Source of the DNA: Bacteroidetes bacterium QS_9_68_14
GTDB lineage: Bacteria; Bacteroidota; Rhodothermia; Rhodothermales; Salinibacteraceae
DNA length: 47,120 bases
Assembly (NCBI GenBank): GCA_003022535.1
Contig: PXTT01000043.1
Coordinates: forward strand, 5,564 to 52,683
Direction: 5' to 3'
Of the stretch, positions 15,593-27,753 are shown in pieces. The first letter of the stretch is position 1, and every line of letters starts with the position of its first letter. Under the pieces are notes generated by a model, which saw only the letters and a program-made list of their open reading frames with translations, was not told where the DNA came from and ran no database searches. The position numbers and the translations under genes are program-made.

Positions 15593-18151
15593 ATGCGCCG
15601 CCCTGCCGCCCGCCGCGCGTTGCCGCTCATAGCCGCCGCGTTGCTGGGAGCCGCCGTCGCACCTGCCGCGGCGCAAACGACGCCGGCACCCGGCGACGTG
15701 GTCGTCAACGAAATTCTCTACGACCCGCCGCCGGAGAGCGACCCCGGCGAGTACGTCGAACTGCTGAACCGGTCGGACCGGGCGCTGGACCTGTCGAGCC
15801 TCGCTCTCGCCGACAGCCGCGACGAGCCGGTGCCCATCACGAGCGAGCCGCAGACGCTCGCGCCGGGCGAATACGCGGTGCTCGCGCAGGACGGTGAGGC
15901 GTTCGCGGCGGTTTTTCCCGACGTGCCGTTCATCGAGCCGGGGAGCTGGCCGCAGCTCAACAACGGCGGCGACACCGCGCAACTGCTCGCCGGTGGGGTC
16001 GTCATCGACGCGGTGCCGTACGAGCCGGGCTGGGGCGGGGCGGATGTGGCGCTCGAACGCGTCGACCCAGCCGGTCTGTCGGGCGAGGCGAGCAACTTCG
16101 GCAACGCCGAGGCTGCGGTCGGCACACCGGGCGCGGAGAACACGCTTTTCGCCGGCGGCCCCGACACCAACCCGCCGACCCTCGACAGCGTGGCCGTGGC
16201 GGCGGGCCGCGCAGCGTTGACGGCCGTTTTTTCCGAACCGCTCGCCCCGGCGTCGGTGGCGGCGTCGGCCTTTTCGATTGAGGCAGAGACGGGAGATGCC
16301 CCGACCGTGACGGCCGCGTCGCCGGCGGAAAACGATCCCACGCAGGTGGAGCTCGCGCTGTCGGGCGCCCTGGCGTCTGGCGAGTACACGCTCGTCGCCG
16401 GCGGCGTGGCAGACGAAGCAGGCAACGCGCTTGGCGAAGGAAGCGTTGCGTTCGCTGTCGTGCCCGGAAGCGTGCCTGGCCCGCGCGATGTGGTCGTAAA
16501 CGAGTTGTGGTATGCGCCCGAGGACGCGGCGCTGGAGTTCGTGGAGGTGTTCAACCGCACCGACGAGCCGTTCGACCTGGGCGCTCTCCGCTTGGCGGAT
16601 GCGCGCCGCGAGGGAACCGTTATTGCAAAGAAAATGACGCTGCTCAGGCCCCGGGAGTACGCCGTGCTAGTGCGCGACAGCGTAGCCTTCGCAGAGCGCT
16701 TTCCCGACACCGATTTCGTGGAGGTCGCGCCGTGGCCTGCGCTCAACAACAGCGGCGACGCGGCAGTGCTCTCCCTCGAAAGCCAGGAAGCCCGCACCCG
16801 GATCGACGCGGTGCCCTACGAGCCGTCCTGGGGCGGGAGCGACACGACCTCGCTCGAACGGGTCGATCCGGCGGGCCCGTCGGCGAGCGCGACCAACTTC
16901 GCCCCTTCGACGGCGCCCGCAGGAGCCACGCCCGGGGCGCAGAACGCGGTCTTCAGGCGCGACACCGCCGCGCCGCGCCCGGTCTTTGCCCGCGAGGTGC
17001 GGGGGGAAGAAAGCACGTTTGCCGTCGCTTTCTCCGAGCCGCTGGATCCCGCCTCCGTCGCGCCGTCGGACTTCGCCCTCGGCGGGGCGTCGCCGGACTC
17101 GGCACGCGTGGCCGAGGACCGGAAGCGCGTGCGGCTCGTCTTCGGCGACGCGCCCGGCGGGCAGACGCTCACCACACGCGGTGTGGCCGACCTGACTGAC
17201 AACGCGCTGGGGGAGGCGAGCGTGCCCGTCGCCTTCGTCGCGGAGCCGTTTGCCGAGCGCCCGCCCGGCGAGCTGGTTGTCAACGAAATTTTGTACGACC
17301 CGCTCTCGGATGACTTCGACGACCGCCCGGACCAGCCGGAGTACGTCGAGCTGTTCAACCCGACGGACCGCCGCTTTGCGCTCAAAGGGTATTTCCTCAC
17401 CGACCGCCCCGACGAGGATGGCGAATTTGACCGCGTGGCCATCGGGCGCGAGCGGGCGAGCATCGCGCCGGGCGGCTACGCGGTGGCCTACGCTTCTTCG
17501 GGGGCGTCTCTCGCGGAGGTGTTCCGCGAAATAGATGGTGCCGATTCGAGCAACGTCACGCTGCTGCCGGTGGACCGCGCCTCGCTGGGGCTCCCCAACG
17601 GCGGCGGCCTCGTGGCCCTGCGCCGGCCCGGCGGGGCGCTCTTGGATTCGGTCTTCTACCGGCCCGAATGGCAGAGCGAAGCGGTCGAGAGCGGCGACGG
17701 GCGCGCTCTCGAGCGCATCGCCCCGACCGGGCCGTCCAGCCGCGCCTCCAACTGGCAGACGGCCACGGCCGAGAGCGGCGGCACGCCGGGACGGCCCAAC
17801 GGCAGCGCGCCCCCGCCAGAAGGGGGCCCTTCGGCCGGCATCGAGGTCACCCCGTCGCCCTTTTCGCCCGATGGCGACGGAACCGACGACGTGGCCTTCA
17901 TCCGCTACGCGCTCGAGGCGCCGGTGTCGCTGGCGCGGGTGCGCATCTACGATTCGATGGGCCGCGAGGTGTACGAGCGTGAGGCCGAGCTGGCCGGGCG
18001 CGAGGGGCAAATCGCGTGGCAGGGCCGCTCCGAAGAGGGCGAGCGGCTGAACGTCGGCATCTACGTCGTGCTCTTCGAGGCGCTCGACACCGACGGCGGC
18101 TCCGTTGAAACGTTCAGGGAGCCGGTCGTCCTGGCGCGCCCGCTGGAGTGA
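15593..18151 (+). CDS. Secreted protein with three lamin-tail domains
   Basis: An 852-residue protein starting at the ATG at 15593, with a clear signal peptide (MRRPAARRALP, hydrophobic core, cleavage after PAAAQ near residue 28). Three lamin-tail (LTD) domains begin with VVVNEILYDP (about residue 35), VVVNELWYAP (about 300) and LVVNEILYDP (about 560), each followed by (E/F)(Y/F)VE(L/V)xNR/PxD. Between them are Ig-like domains with PAS-FSEPL...VADxAGN motifs (about 195-295 and 470-555). The C-terminus (from about 750: TPSPFSPDGDGTDDV, then IYDSMGREVYE) is a FlgD-like domain as seen in secreted FCB proteins. It probably acts on the cell surface or outside, possibly exported by the type IX system given porV at 37 kb. 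The function is unknown; adhesion or nuclease-associated roles are known for other LTD proteins. Confidence 0.88.
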   Translation: MRRPAARRALPLIAAALLGAAVAPAAAQTTPAPGDVVVNEILYDPPPESDPGEYVELLNRSDRALDLSSLALADSRDEPVPITSEPQTLAPGEYAVLAQDGEAFAAVFPDVPFIEPGSWPQLNNGGDTAQLLAGGVVIDAVPYEPGWGGADVALERVDPAGLSGEASNFGNAEAAVGTPGAENTLFAGGPDTNPPTLDSVAVAAGRAALTAVFSEPLAPASVAASAFSIEAETGDAPTVTAASPAENDPTQVELALSGALASGEYTLVAGGVADEAGNALGEGSVAFAVVPGSVPGPRDVVVNELWYAPEDAALEFVEVFNRTDEPFDLGALRLADARREGTVIAKKMTLLRPREYAVLVRDSVAFAERFPDTDFVEVAPWPALNNSGDAAVLSLESQEARTRIDAVPYEPSWGGSDTTSLERVDPAGPSASATNFAPSTAPAGATPGAQNAVFRRDTAAPRPVFAREVRGEESTFAVAFSEPLDPASVAPSDFALGGASPDSARVAEDRKRVRLVFGDAPGGQTLTTRGVADLTDNALGEASVPVAFVAEPFAERPPGELVVNEILYDPLSDDFDDRPDQPEYVELFNPTDRRFALKGYFLTDRPDEDGEFDRVAIGRERASIAPGGYAVAYASSGASLAEVFREIDGADSSNVTLLPVDRASLGLPNGGGLVALRRPGGALLDSVFYRPEWQSEAVESGDGRALERIAPTGPSSRASNWQTATAESGGTPGRPNGSAPPPEGGPSAGIEVTPSPFSPDGDGTDDVAFIRYALEAPVSLARVRIYDSMGREVYEREAELAGREGQIAWQGRSEEGERLNVGIYVVLFEALDTDGGSVETFREPVVLARPLE

Positions 18152-18157
18152 CGGTCT

Positions 18158-18182
18158 CGGGCGGGCGGCCACGCCCCGCCCG
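18158..18182 (+). terminator. Hairpin after the lamin-tail gene
   Basis: CGGGCGGG (18158-18165) pairs perfectly with CCCGCCCG (18175-18182) over a nine-base loop, seven bases after the stop codon. It is followed by a pyrimidine run (TCTCTCTC), not a T-tract. Confidence 0.6.
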
Positions 18183-18330
18183 TCTCTCTCAGCGTTATGT
18201 TTATGTCGAGGTCTTCCGACGGGGAAAGCCAGCCTCCTTCCCGGACGTTGCTCTTCGGTCCTCGGCGGCCGGGTCCAGAGCCCGAACGGTGGAACTGCGC
18301 CGCCCCCCGGGGGTTGACATGAGCACGACG

Positions 18331-18357
18331 GAGCGCTACCCGCCTGCCGGGGCGCTC
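18331..18357 (+). promoter_or_regulatory. Hairpin in the leader of the HesB/IscA gene
   Basis: GAGCGC (18331-18336) pairs with GCGCTC (18352-18357), and CCCG with CGGG inside it (two-base bulge, five-base loop). It lies 35 bases before the ATG at 18393, after a TTGACA hexamer at 18314-18319. It could be a leader structure, a terminator or an operator; nothing decides between them. Confidence 0.35.
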
Positions 18358-18392
18358 TCTGCTTCTTCTCTCTGATTGGTTCCCGTCTCGTC

Positions 18393-18788
18393 ATGGCCGA
18401 AACCGCCCCGCCTCCTGCGAAAGATTCCTCGGAACACGCTGCGACGGAAAGCGACTCGAACGCGCCCATCGAGATGAGCGAAAGCGCGGCGCAGGAGATC
18501 AGGAAAATCATGCAAACCAAGAAGATCCCCGAAGGCTACGCGCTTCGCGTCGGCGTGCGCGGCGGCGGGTGCAGTGGCATGAGCTACGTCCTCGGCTTCG
18601 ACAAAGAGCGCGAGCACGACAAGCAGTTCGAAGTCAGCGGCATTCCCGTCTACGTGGACAAGCGCCACGGCCTCTACCTGATGGGCACGACCGTCGATTA
18701 CCACGACGGCCTCAACGCGCGGGGGTTCACCTTCGACAACCCCAACGCCACCGAGACGTGCGGCTGTGGCTCCAGCTTCGCGGCGTGA
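18393..18788 (+). CDS. HesB/IscA-type iron-sulfur cluster carrier
   Basis: A 131-residue A-type carrier that holds and passes on Fe-S clusters in the cytoplasm. The first ~25 residues are a polar, Ala/Ser-rich extension. The core starts at IEMSESAAQEIRKIM and has the three conserved cysteines: GGGCSGMSY (C60) and ETCGCGSSF (C123, C125). VYVDKRHGLYLMGTTVDY is the typical middle strand. IscA, SufA and ErpA cannot be told apart here. A cysteine desulfurase is encoded 6 kb upstream, not next to it. Confidence 0.93.
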   Translation: MAETAPPPAKDSSEHAATESDSNAPIEMSESAAQEIRKIMQTKKIPEGYALRVGVRGGGCSGMSYVLGFDKEREHDKQFEVSGIPVYVDKRHGLYLMGTTVDYHDGLNARGFTFDNPNATETCGCGSSFAA

Positions 18789-18789
18789 G

Positions 18790-18867
18790 GTTGAGTGGTG
18801 GGCGGCGGGCAGCGAGTGGCGCGTTGCTTCCCGAAAGCCATTCCCCATTTGCGACACGCCACTCAAC
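18790..18867. repeat. Inverted repeat in the hesB-clpC spacer
   Basis: GTTGAGTGG (18790-18798), right after the HesB stop, is the exact complement of CCACTCAAC (18859-18867). The 60 bases between contain GCGCGTTGC and an A/T-richer part. It may end the HesB transcript. Confidence 0.45.
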
Positions 18868-19018
18868 TCAAGAAACAGTTGTTCGAGGCGCCCGGTTGCA
18901 ATTCTTCCGAGCGTCACAGCCCGCCCCAGCGGTCCGTACCATGCTCCGCACGCGGGGCGGCGCTTCCCTCTTTTTGTAGTTTTCCGTTCGCGCCTCCCTT
19001 TTCTGGAAGGCACCTGCT

Positions 19019-21718
<2,700 letters not shown>

Positions 21719-21759
21719 CGGTGCCCGGCGCGTTGCCGCCGACATTTTCAACCCACGTA

Positions 21760-21792
21760 GTAGGGACCTCCAAGCCGGCCGGGGGTCCCTAC
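21760..21792. terminator. Bidirectional terminator between clpC and the M20 gene
   Basis: GTAGGGACC (21760-21768) and GGTCCCTAC (21784-21792) are perfect complements with a 15-base loop that can itself fold (CCGGCCGG). It lies between two convergent genes, 41 bases after the clpC stop and 35 before the M20 stop. Confidence 0.75.
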
Positions 21793-21827
21793 GGTATGCT
21801 CACAGGCGCGCGCCGTCGCAGCAACGC

Positions 21828-23093
21828 TTACCCCTCACGCAGGCGTGTCTCCAGCAGGTCAGCCATGAGGCGGGCGGTGGGGGCCAGCACGCCCTCGTCG
21901 AGGTCGAAGCGCGTATCGTGGAGCGGGTAGCGCGTGTCGGGCCCGCTCTGGGTGCCGACGCGGATCAGAGCGCCGGGCACCTCGCGCAGGTAGTACGCGA
22001 AGTCCTCTGCTCCCATGCTGGTCTTGGGAATGTCGTAGACGGCCTCTTCGCCGAAGCGCTCGGTGACGGCCTGACGGGCGGTCTCGACGGCGCGCTCGTC
22101 GTTGACGACGGGCGGGGCGCCGATTACCAGGTCGAGGTCGGCCGAGCCGCCGTGGAGCGCGGCGGTCTCCTCGGCCACGCGGCGCATCTTCTCGCGTAGG
22201 AACGTGCGGTCCTCCGCGTCGATGGTGCGGAGCGTGCCGCCGAAGGACGCCGCGGGCGGGATCACGTTGTGCGCGCTGCTGCCGGCCATGCGGCAGACGG
22301 TTAGGACGGCGGGGTGACGCGCGTCGCTGATGCGCCCGGCGAGCTGGTAGAAGGACTGGATGATCTGATGGGCCAGCCATACGGTGTCGACGCCTTCGTG
22401 CGGGCGGGCGGAGTGGCCGGAGCCTTGCCCGCGTACGGTCGCTTCGAACTGGTCGCTGGCGGCGGTGACGGGACCGGTCTTGAGGCCGTAGCGCCCGGCC
22501 TCCAGCCCCGGTGCGGCGTGCATGGCATAGACGGCCTCCAGCCCGTCCAAGACGCCCTCTTCGATCATCAGCGGCGCGCCGCTGGGAACCGACTCTTCGT
22601 TGGGCTGGAAGAACACCCGCGCCCCGCCGGGCAGGCGCGCGCGCCGCGCATGCAGGAGCAACGCCACGCCGACGGCGACTGCCGCGTGCGCATCATGCCC
22701 GCACAGGTGCGCTACGCCGTCGTTGCGGGAGTGGTAGGAGACGCTCTTGGCGTCCTGCATCGGGAGGGCGTCGATGTCGGCGCGGTAGCCGACACGCGGG
22801 CCTGCCGAGCGGCCGTTCGCGCTGCCGTGGGCGCTGCCCTCGATGTCTACCCAGCAGCCCGTTTCGGCAACGGGGCCGTGCACATCGAGCCCGTAGCTTG
22901 CGAGCGTTTCACGGATGAAGTGGCTCGTCTCATGCTCCTGCATGCCTACCTCAGGATTTCGATGCAGGTGCCGCCGGATGGACACGAGTAGCTCCGAGAG
23001 CGCCGCGTCGTCGCCCGCGCTTCCGTGCTCACCTGCGAGCTCTTCGAGCGAGAGGTGCTTCTGAGGATCGTCGAGGAGCGCGGTGGCAGGCAT
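21828..23093 (-). CDS. M20 family amidohydrolase (N-acyl amino acid/hippurate hydrolase type)
   Basis: A 421-residue metallohydrolase from the ATG at 23093 (MPATALLDD); a GTG at 23126 is the alternative. It cleaves the amide bond of N-acylated amino acids or related amides, probably in the cytoplasm, since no signal peptide is seen. Visible family features: RRHLHRNPEVGMQEHET, YRADIDALPM, HLCGHDAHAAVAVGVA (metal-binding Cys and His), FFQPNEE (catalytic Glu), YAMHAAPGLEAG, GHSARPHEGVD in the dimerisation domain, and MGAEDFAYY near the C-terminus. The substrate is not decided by sequence. Confidence 0.9.
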   Translation of the reverse strand: MPATALLDDPQKHLSLEELAGEHGSAGDDAALSELLVSIRRHLHRNPEVGMQEHETSHFIRETLASYGLDVHGPVAETGCWVDIEGSAHGSANGRSAGPRVGYRADIDALPMQDAKSVSYHSRNDGVAHLCGHDAHAAVAVGVALLLHARRARLPGGARVFFQPNEESVPSGAPLMIEEGVLDGLEAVYAMHAAPGLEAGRYGLKTGPVTAASDQFEATVRGQGSGHSARPHEGVDTVWLAHQIIQSFYQLAGRISDARHPAVLTVCRMAGSSAHNVIPPAASFGGTLRTIDAEDRTFLREKMRRVAEETAALHGGSADLDLVIGAPPVVNDERAVETARQAVTERFGEEAVYDIPKTSMGAEDFAYYLREVPGALIRVGTQSGPDTRYPLHDTRFDLDEGVLAPTARLMADLLETRLREG

Positions 23094-23242
23094 AGAAGAG
23101 CGGCGAGGCGGTGGAGGAAACGGCACGCTCCGTGTAACCGGAAGACGGGACGGTCAGTTCGGGCAAGAGCAGGCCGTTGCCGCATCCGTCACGTCCTCGA
23201 ACGGGGCGAGAAGCTGTCCGCTGCGGTCGGCTCTCCTGGCGC

Positions 23243-25533
23243 TCACGCCATCCCACTGCGGCGGCGCAAGACCCACTCGGCCCCCAGCAGCACAAGCGCG
23301 GTTACGAGAAAGCCGTAGCGCTCCCACAGGCGCGTCGCCCGGGGCATGCGCTCCATGCGCGGGGCCAGCCCAGAAGCGGCCACGCGATCCGGCAGCGCGT
23401 CGGCTTCGCTGGCAACGTGAAACGACCCGCCGGAGCGCCCGGCGATCTGGCGCATCAGGTCCCGGCGATCTGGCGCATCAGGTCGGCGTTGGCGCGAGGG
23501 CGGCGAAACTCGCGCCGGGAGCGTCCCACCGCGAAGGCACCGCGGTCGGTGCCCAGCGTTTGACCATTCTTCGTCGCCGTGGCCTCGTATTCGTAGCGTC
23601 CCGGCGGGAGGGCGGGCGCCTCCAGTGCGTAGCGTCCGGTACCCAGCGATTGCATCTGGAGCGTGTATCGCTTGTCGGCACCGTTTGCAGAGCGGTTCGG
23701 GGGGCCGGGACGCTCTCCTGAAGAGCTGCCGCCGGTGAGCGCGACTTTGATCGAGGCATCCTCGACCGGCTCGAGGGCTGAGTCGTAGACCTGCCCGGTC
23801 AGGCGCACGGCCTCGTCGCCGGCGAAGGTGGGGCGCGCGGGTTCCACGCGCACCGGGCGGTCGTTCTCGGCGGCGCTGGTCCACTGCACCAGGTTCGACA
23901 AGAGGCGTGGCCAGCGCGAGGCCGCGCCCGAAAGCGCTCTGGGCAAGTTTGCCCAGCGCCAGGTGCCGGTCGCCAGCAGCATTCCGGAACGCTCGCCGGC
24001 GCGGCGGCGCGTCACCAGCAGGGGGTCGCCGGTGCGCACGCTTCGCACGCGGCTCGTCGCCAGGGTGCGCGCGTCCGGCGCGAGCCGCCATCGCGTCTGC
24101 GGCCTTCGCAGAGGCGGGAAGCGCGTCCAGGGGGCGGTAGCGCTTCCCGAAGAGGCGTTTTCGCGGGCGCCCGGCCCGACGCCCTCGAACACAGGGTGGC
24201 GCCGCCCGGCCGCTGTGGGAGCGAACGTCGCCTGCACTGTGCTAGTGCGAATCTGCTCGGGGACGGCTGGAAGAGCATCCGCAAAGTGCCGACGGAGCGC
24301 GCGCAGGTCGGTCTGGGGGTGCACCAGGAAAAGCGCCGGGAGACCGTCCTCCACGGCGCGGGCCACGCGACGGGCGTCGTCCGAGGTTGCCGCCGTCCCC
24401 GGAAAACCGACCAGGACGGCCACGTCGAAAGACTCCGCGAGGCTGCCGGGCAGGGAGCCGCCGTAGAACTGGCCTTCCCCGCGGGAGACGCGCGCTGTTA
24501 CTTCGGTGGCGGGGTCGTTAGAGAGCAGGCGCCTCACGGCCGAGACGCCCGGCGAGGGAGCGGCCCCCAGCACGAGCACCTGCCGCTTCTGCTCCAGAAC
24601 GCGCAGGCTCACCGCCCGAGTGTTGTTGCGGTAGGTCGCCTCGCCGTCCAGACGGGCCACGCTGGCGGTCAGGCGCTTGAGGCCAGCGCGCTGCGGGGCG
24701 AAGGTGAGCGTGACGTCCTGCGTGGCCGAGCCCTCCGCGAGCGTGATCTGCCGGCGCGCCAGGCGCTCGCCGCCGTCCCAGAGGCTCACCTGCACAGGCT
24801 CGCCGGCGAAGCCGTCCGCCTGCAGGCTTAGGCGAACGGGAACCTGCGTGCCGGTATAGGCCAGGTCGTTGGCCTCCGTGCGGCGCACCTCCACGTCGCG
24901 CCGGCGGGTGGTGTCGCCCACCACGACGGTGTGGATGGGCACGGGAGAGCGCGCGGCTTGGTAGAGCGGGTTGCGCCCGGTGTTGTACTGCCCGTCGGAG
25001 ACGAGCACGACGGCGCGCAGGTTCTCCCCCCGGAGCTGCTCGCGCGCCTCGCGCAACGCGGCCGAGAGGTTCGTGCGCGGGCCGTCGAAGCGCAGCGAGT
25101 CGAGCGCCCGCCTGGACGGGCGGGGCAGGCGGCGAAGCCTGCCCGAGAAACCAAAGACCCGCAGGCGCGCTCCGTCCAGCGCGTCGCCTTTCACGCCGCG
25201 CACGGCCTGGCGCACGGCCGGGCGGGGGGAGGCGGCCGAGTCGGGCGAGGCGCCGGTGCTGCCGGCGGCGGTGACGCGCAGGCTTTCGCTCTCGTCGAGG
25301 AGCACGGCCACGGAGGGCGGCGTCTTCTCCTCGCGGACCTGCCGCCAGACTGGCTCGAAGAGCAGGAAGAGCACCAGCGCCAGTGCACTGAAGCGCAGCC
25401 CGCCCAGCAGCGCGCGCCGCCGCGGCGCGAGCGACGGCGTGGCCGAAGGGCGGTAGGCCCACCACGTCAGCGCTCCGGCCACGGCAGCCGCCAGCGCCAG
25501 CAGCCACGGCGAATGTCCCAGCGAGAGCGGCAC
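23243..25533 (-). pseudogene. vWA-domain membrane protein, frameshifted by a 23-bp duplication
   Basis: Reads from the ATG at 25533 as 692 residues. Two N-terminal membrane segments (LLALAAAVAGALTWWAY and LALVLFLLF) are followed by a von Willebrand A domain (VAVLLDESESL, D80xSxS metal site; VVLVSDGQYNTG), a CARDB-like beta domain, a second alpha/beta domain resembling the glutamine-amidotransferase-like part of such proteins, and a beta-sandwich. The frame then stops at 23455 after LMRQIAGT. The next frame continues LMRQIAGRSGGSFHVAS and ends in a membrane helix (GFLVTALVLLGAEWVL) and RRRSGMA at 23243. Removing one copy of the 23-bp tandem repeat (23438-23483) rejoins the two frames into a protein of ~760 residues. 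The family is found in Bacteroidota and Planctomycetes; its role is unknown. Confidence 0.8.
23438..23483. repeat. 23-bp exact tandem duplication inside the vWA gene
   Basis: Bases 23438-23460 and 23461-23483 are identical (start CCCGGCGATC, end GCATCAGGT). The extra 23 bases shift the frame and add a premature stop at 23455. Encodes the repeated LMRQIAG. Confidence 0.97.
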
Positions 25534-25559
25534 AGCAGGGGTAAGGTTGAAGGGGGGCG

Positions 25560-25602
25560 GGTTGAAAGTTGGTCCGTTCGAGAGGACTCCTCACTTTCAA
25601 CC
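25560..25602. terminator. Hairpin between the cation exchanger and the vWA gene
   Basis: GGTTGAAAGT (25560-25569) is the exact complement of ACTTTCAACC (25593-25602), with an inner GTCC/GGAC pairing. It lies in the 83-bp spacer, downstream of the exchanger on the minus strand and just upstream of the vWA start. Confidence 0.65.
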
Positions 25603-25616
25603 GTGAACAGCAAAAC

Positions 25617-26672
25617 TCACACGTACGGATAGACCAAGTAGCTCATGTAGCCGAGGAAGCCGGCGACCATGAGCGAGCCTTCCAGGCGGGTGATGCGGTA
25701 GCCCGTCCAGGCCAGCGGAAAGAGCAACACCGCGAACCCGAGCATGACGGGAAAATGCACGCCCAGCGACATATCGGTGACGGTCAGGGGGTGCATCATC
25801 GAGACGACGCCTACCACAAAGAGCACGTTCAAGAGGTTGCTCCCCAGCGCGTTGCCCACCGAGAGATCCGATTCCCCGCGCACGGCGCTGACGACCGAGG
25901 CGGCCAGCTCGGGCAGGCTCGTGCCCAGTGCCACGACAGTGAGCCCGATGACGACCTCGCTGACGCCCAGGTACTCGGCAATCACTACTGCGCGGTCCAC
26001 CATCAGGTGCGCGCCGCCGGCCAGCCCGACCATGCCGCCGATCAGGTAGGCCACTTGCGTGCGCATCGGCGACTGGAGGTCGCTCGCCTCGACTTCCTCG
26101 ATTTCCTCAGGGGCCCAGCCGTCGTTGCCGCTTTCGTCACCATCTTCGCCGACTTTGGCAGCAATCTCCTCGCTCCCGTCCTCGCTGATGCCTTCGGGGT
26201 CGGGCGCGCTGGAGAGCGGGTTGTAGGAGCTGGCGTCGATCACCACGAAGAGCAGAAAGCCCACCAGCCCGATTACCAGCAGCAGGCCATCCACTTGGCT
26301 GATCGTGCCGTCGAGGGAGAGCAAGTAGAACGCCAGCATGGCGCCGAGCATCATAGGATACTCCTTACGCAGCATCGCTCGGTCCACCGAGAGCGGCAGG
26401 ACCACCGAGCTGGCGCCCAGGATGAGCGCGATGTTGCAGATGTTCGACCCGATGATGTTGCCCAGCGCGAGGGCGTCTTCCTCACTAAGGACCGAGAGGA
26501 AGTTGATAACGAACTCGGGCATGGAAGTCCCCAGCGCCACGACCGTGAGGCCCACCACCAGCGGGCGCAGCCCGTAGCGCAACGCGAGCGTGGCCGCGCC
26601 CTTGACCATCGCCTCGGCCCCCAGGTACAGCACCCCGGTCCCGACGAGAAACAGCAGGACGGAAACAGCCAT
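25617..26672 (-). CDS. Ca2+/Na+ (or K+-dependent) antiporter, CaCA family
   Basis: A 351-residue inner-membrane exchanger starting at the ATG at 26672 (MAVSVLLFLV). Two inverted halves carry the alpha-repeats: VVALGTSMPEFVIN plus GNIIGSNICNIALI in the first, VVALGTSLPELAAS plus GNALGSNLLNVLF in the second. The conserved Glu of each PE(F/L) binds the ion. An acidic loop of ~60 residues (SSAPDPEGISEDGSEE and on) separates the halves. It resembles YrbG-type exchangers. Ten hydrophobic segments. Ion specificity is not shown by sequence; Ca2+ out for Na+ in is the usual role. Confidence 0.93.
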   Translation of the reverse strand: MAVSVLLFLVGTGVLYLGAEAMVKGAATLALRYGLRPLVVGLTVVALGTSMPEFVINFLSVLSEEDALALGNIIGSNICNIALILGASSVVLPLSVDRAMLRKEYPMMLGAMLAFYLLSLDGTISQVDGLLLVIGLVGFLLFVVIDASSYNPLSSAPDPEGISEDGSEEIAAKVGEDGDESGNDGWAPEEIEEVEASDLQSPMRTQVAYLIGGMVGLAGGAHLMVDRAVVIAEYLGVSEVVIGLTVVALGTSLPELAASVVSAVRGESDLSVGNALGSNLLNVLFVVGVVSMMHPLTVTDMSLGVHFPVMLGFAVLLFPLAWTGYRITRLEGSLMVAGFLGYMSYLVYPYV

Positions 26673-26706
26673 GCAGCGGCAGACGAGCGAACGGAGAGGC
26701 CGCCGG

Positions 26707-27591
26707 TCAGCCGCTGGGGACGCTCTTCGAGAGCGCCGCGCCTTGGAAAGATCCCGGCAGCAGAGCAGAGGGAGAGGTGCGCTTCGGTGCGCCGAGCGCC
26801 GCACGGTCCATCCAAAGCACCCCGTCGGGAAGGAGTTCCACCAGCAGCTGCCGGCAGGCCCCGCAGGGCGACCCTTCCGGATCGTGGGGGCAGGACAAGT
26901 AGAGCGCAGGCCCGTCGCCGGGCAGAGCGGCGCTTGCGTTGCCAGCCTCATAGCTGCCGGATTCACTTTCCTCGAAGAGCCCGTAGGAGCAGGCGGTCCC
27001 CAGCGCGCACCGCTCGGCACAAAGCACGCGCAACCAGTCCGTCGGGTCTGCTTCGAGAAGCGGCTCGACGTTGGCGCCGGGCACGAGCGCCCCGCCGGGG
27101 AGCGCCAGCACGCAACCCACCTGGAAGCGAGAGGCGGGCACGAGCGCGCGCCGCGCTACCGTGCGGGCCCGTTGTACACCATCGGGAGCGGTGGCCGGGG
27201 GGGCGCCGGGCAGGAGCGGATCCAGCGCGTTGCCCAGCGCCGGCAGCGATTCGTCGCCGGCGACGAGCACGTCCTCCGCGGCCGGTTCGAGCGGCGCCAC
27301 GCCGGCGGGGCCGCTTGCCCAGAAGGCGCGCTCGGTCGGGCCAGCAGGGCGGCTCATAGCGAGCGCCACCACGTCGCCGCGCTCCGCCGCGACGGCTGTG
27401 CTAAAGGCGTTCAGCGCTGGCGGGATGGTCAGCGAGAAGGCAGCGCTTTCCACGCGAACCCCTGGCACCCAGGCGCCGTCCGCAAGGAGCAGGGCAGCGG
27501 CGGCCGGCCGGCCAGAGAAAGGGACGTGCGCTCGCCTGGCGACGGCCTGGGCCTCGTCACGGAGCGAGGCAAGCGGGGCGGCGATTGACAC
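26707..27591 (-). CDS. cdd: Two-domain cytidine deaminase with C-terminal active site
   Basis: A 294-residue protein from a GTG at 27591. The C-terminal half (from about residue 140) is a working cytidine deaminase core: VPASRFQVGCVL, PGANVEP, LCAERCAL (zinc Cys and catalytic Glu) and SPCGACRQLLVELLP (two more zinc Cys). The N-terminal half repeats the fold (HVPFSGRPAAAALL, PGVRVESAAFSLTI) but its CAE motif is replaced by PALNAF and it has no PCxxC, so it is inactive. The E. coli enzyme has the same size but keeps its active site in the N-terminal half; here the order is reversed. It would deaminate cytidine or deoxycytidine in pyrimidine salvage. The start codon has no clear ribosome site. 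Confidence 0.82.
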   Translation of the reverse strand: MSIAAPLASLRDEAQAVARRAHVPFSGRPAAAALLLADGAWVPGVRVESAAFSLTIPPALNAFSTAVAAERGDVVALAMSRPAGPTERAFWASGPAGVAPLEPAAEDVLVAGDESLPALGNALDPLLPGAPPATAPDGVQRARTVARRALVPASRFQVGCVLALPGGALVPGANVEPLLEADPTDWLRVLCAERCALGTACSYGLFEESESGSYEAGNASAALPGDGPALYLSCPHDPEGSPCGACRQLLVELLPDGVLWMDRAALGAPKRTSPSALLPGSFQGAALSKSVPSG

Positions 27592-27753
27592 AGAAACGGA
27601 GGGCGGGGAGACGCTTGCGCAGGCGGAGGCACGCTAATCAGCGTCCCGGCTGACGGTTCCCGAGCGCTGCGCGCGAGAGGCCGGCTACGCGCGCGAAAAC
27701 AACGCCCGGCCGTCCTGAGTACGCGCAGAGCAGCCGCACGAGGCGGCACGCAG

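Noticed and set aside
25569-27359. A 596-codon open frame on the plus strand across the exchanger and deaminase genes
   Set aside because: It is antisense to two well-recognised genes and its His/Arg/Gln-rich text has no fold character; a result of high GC.
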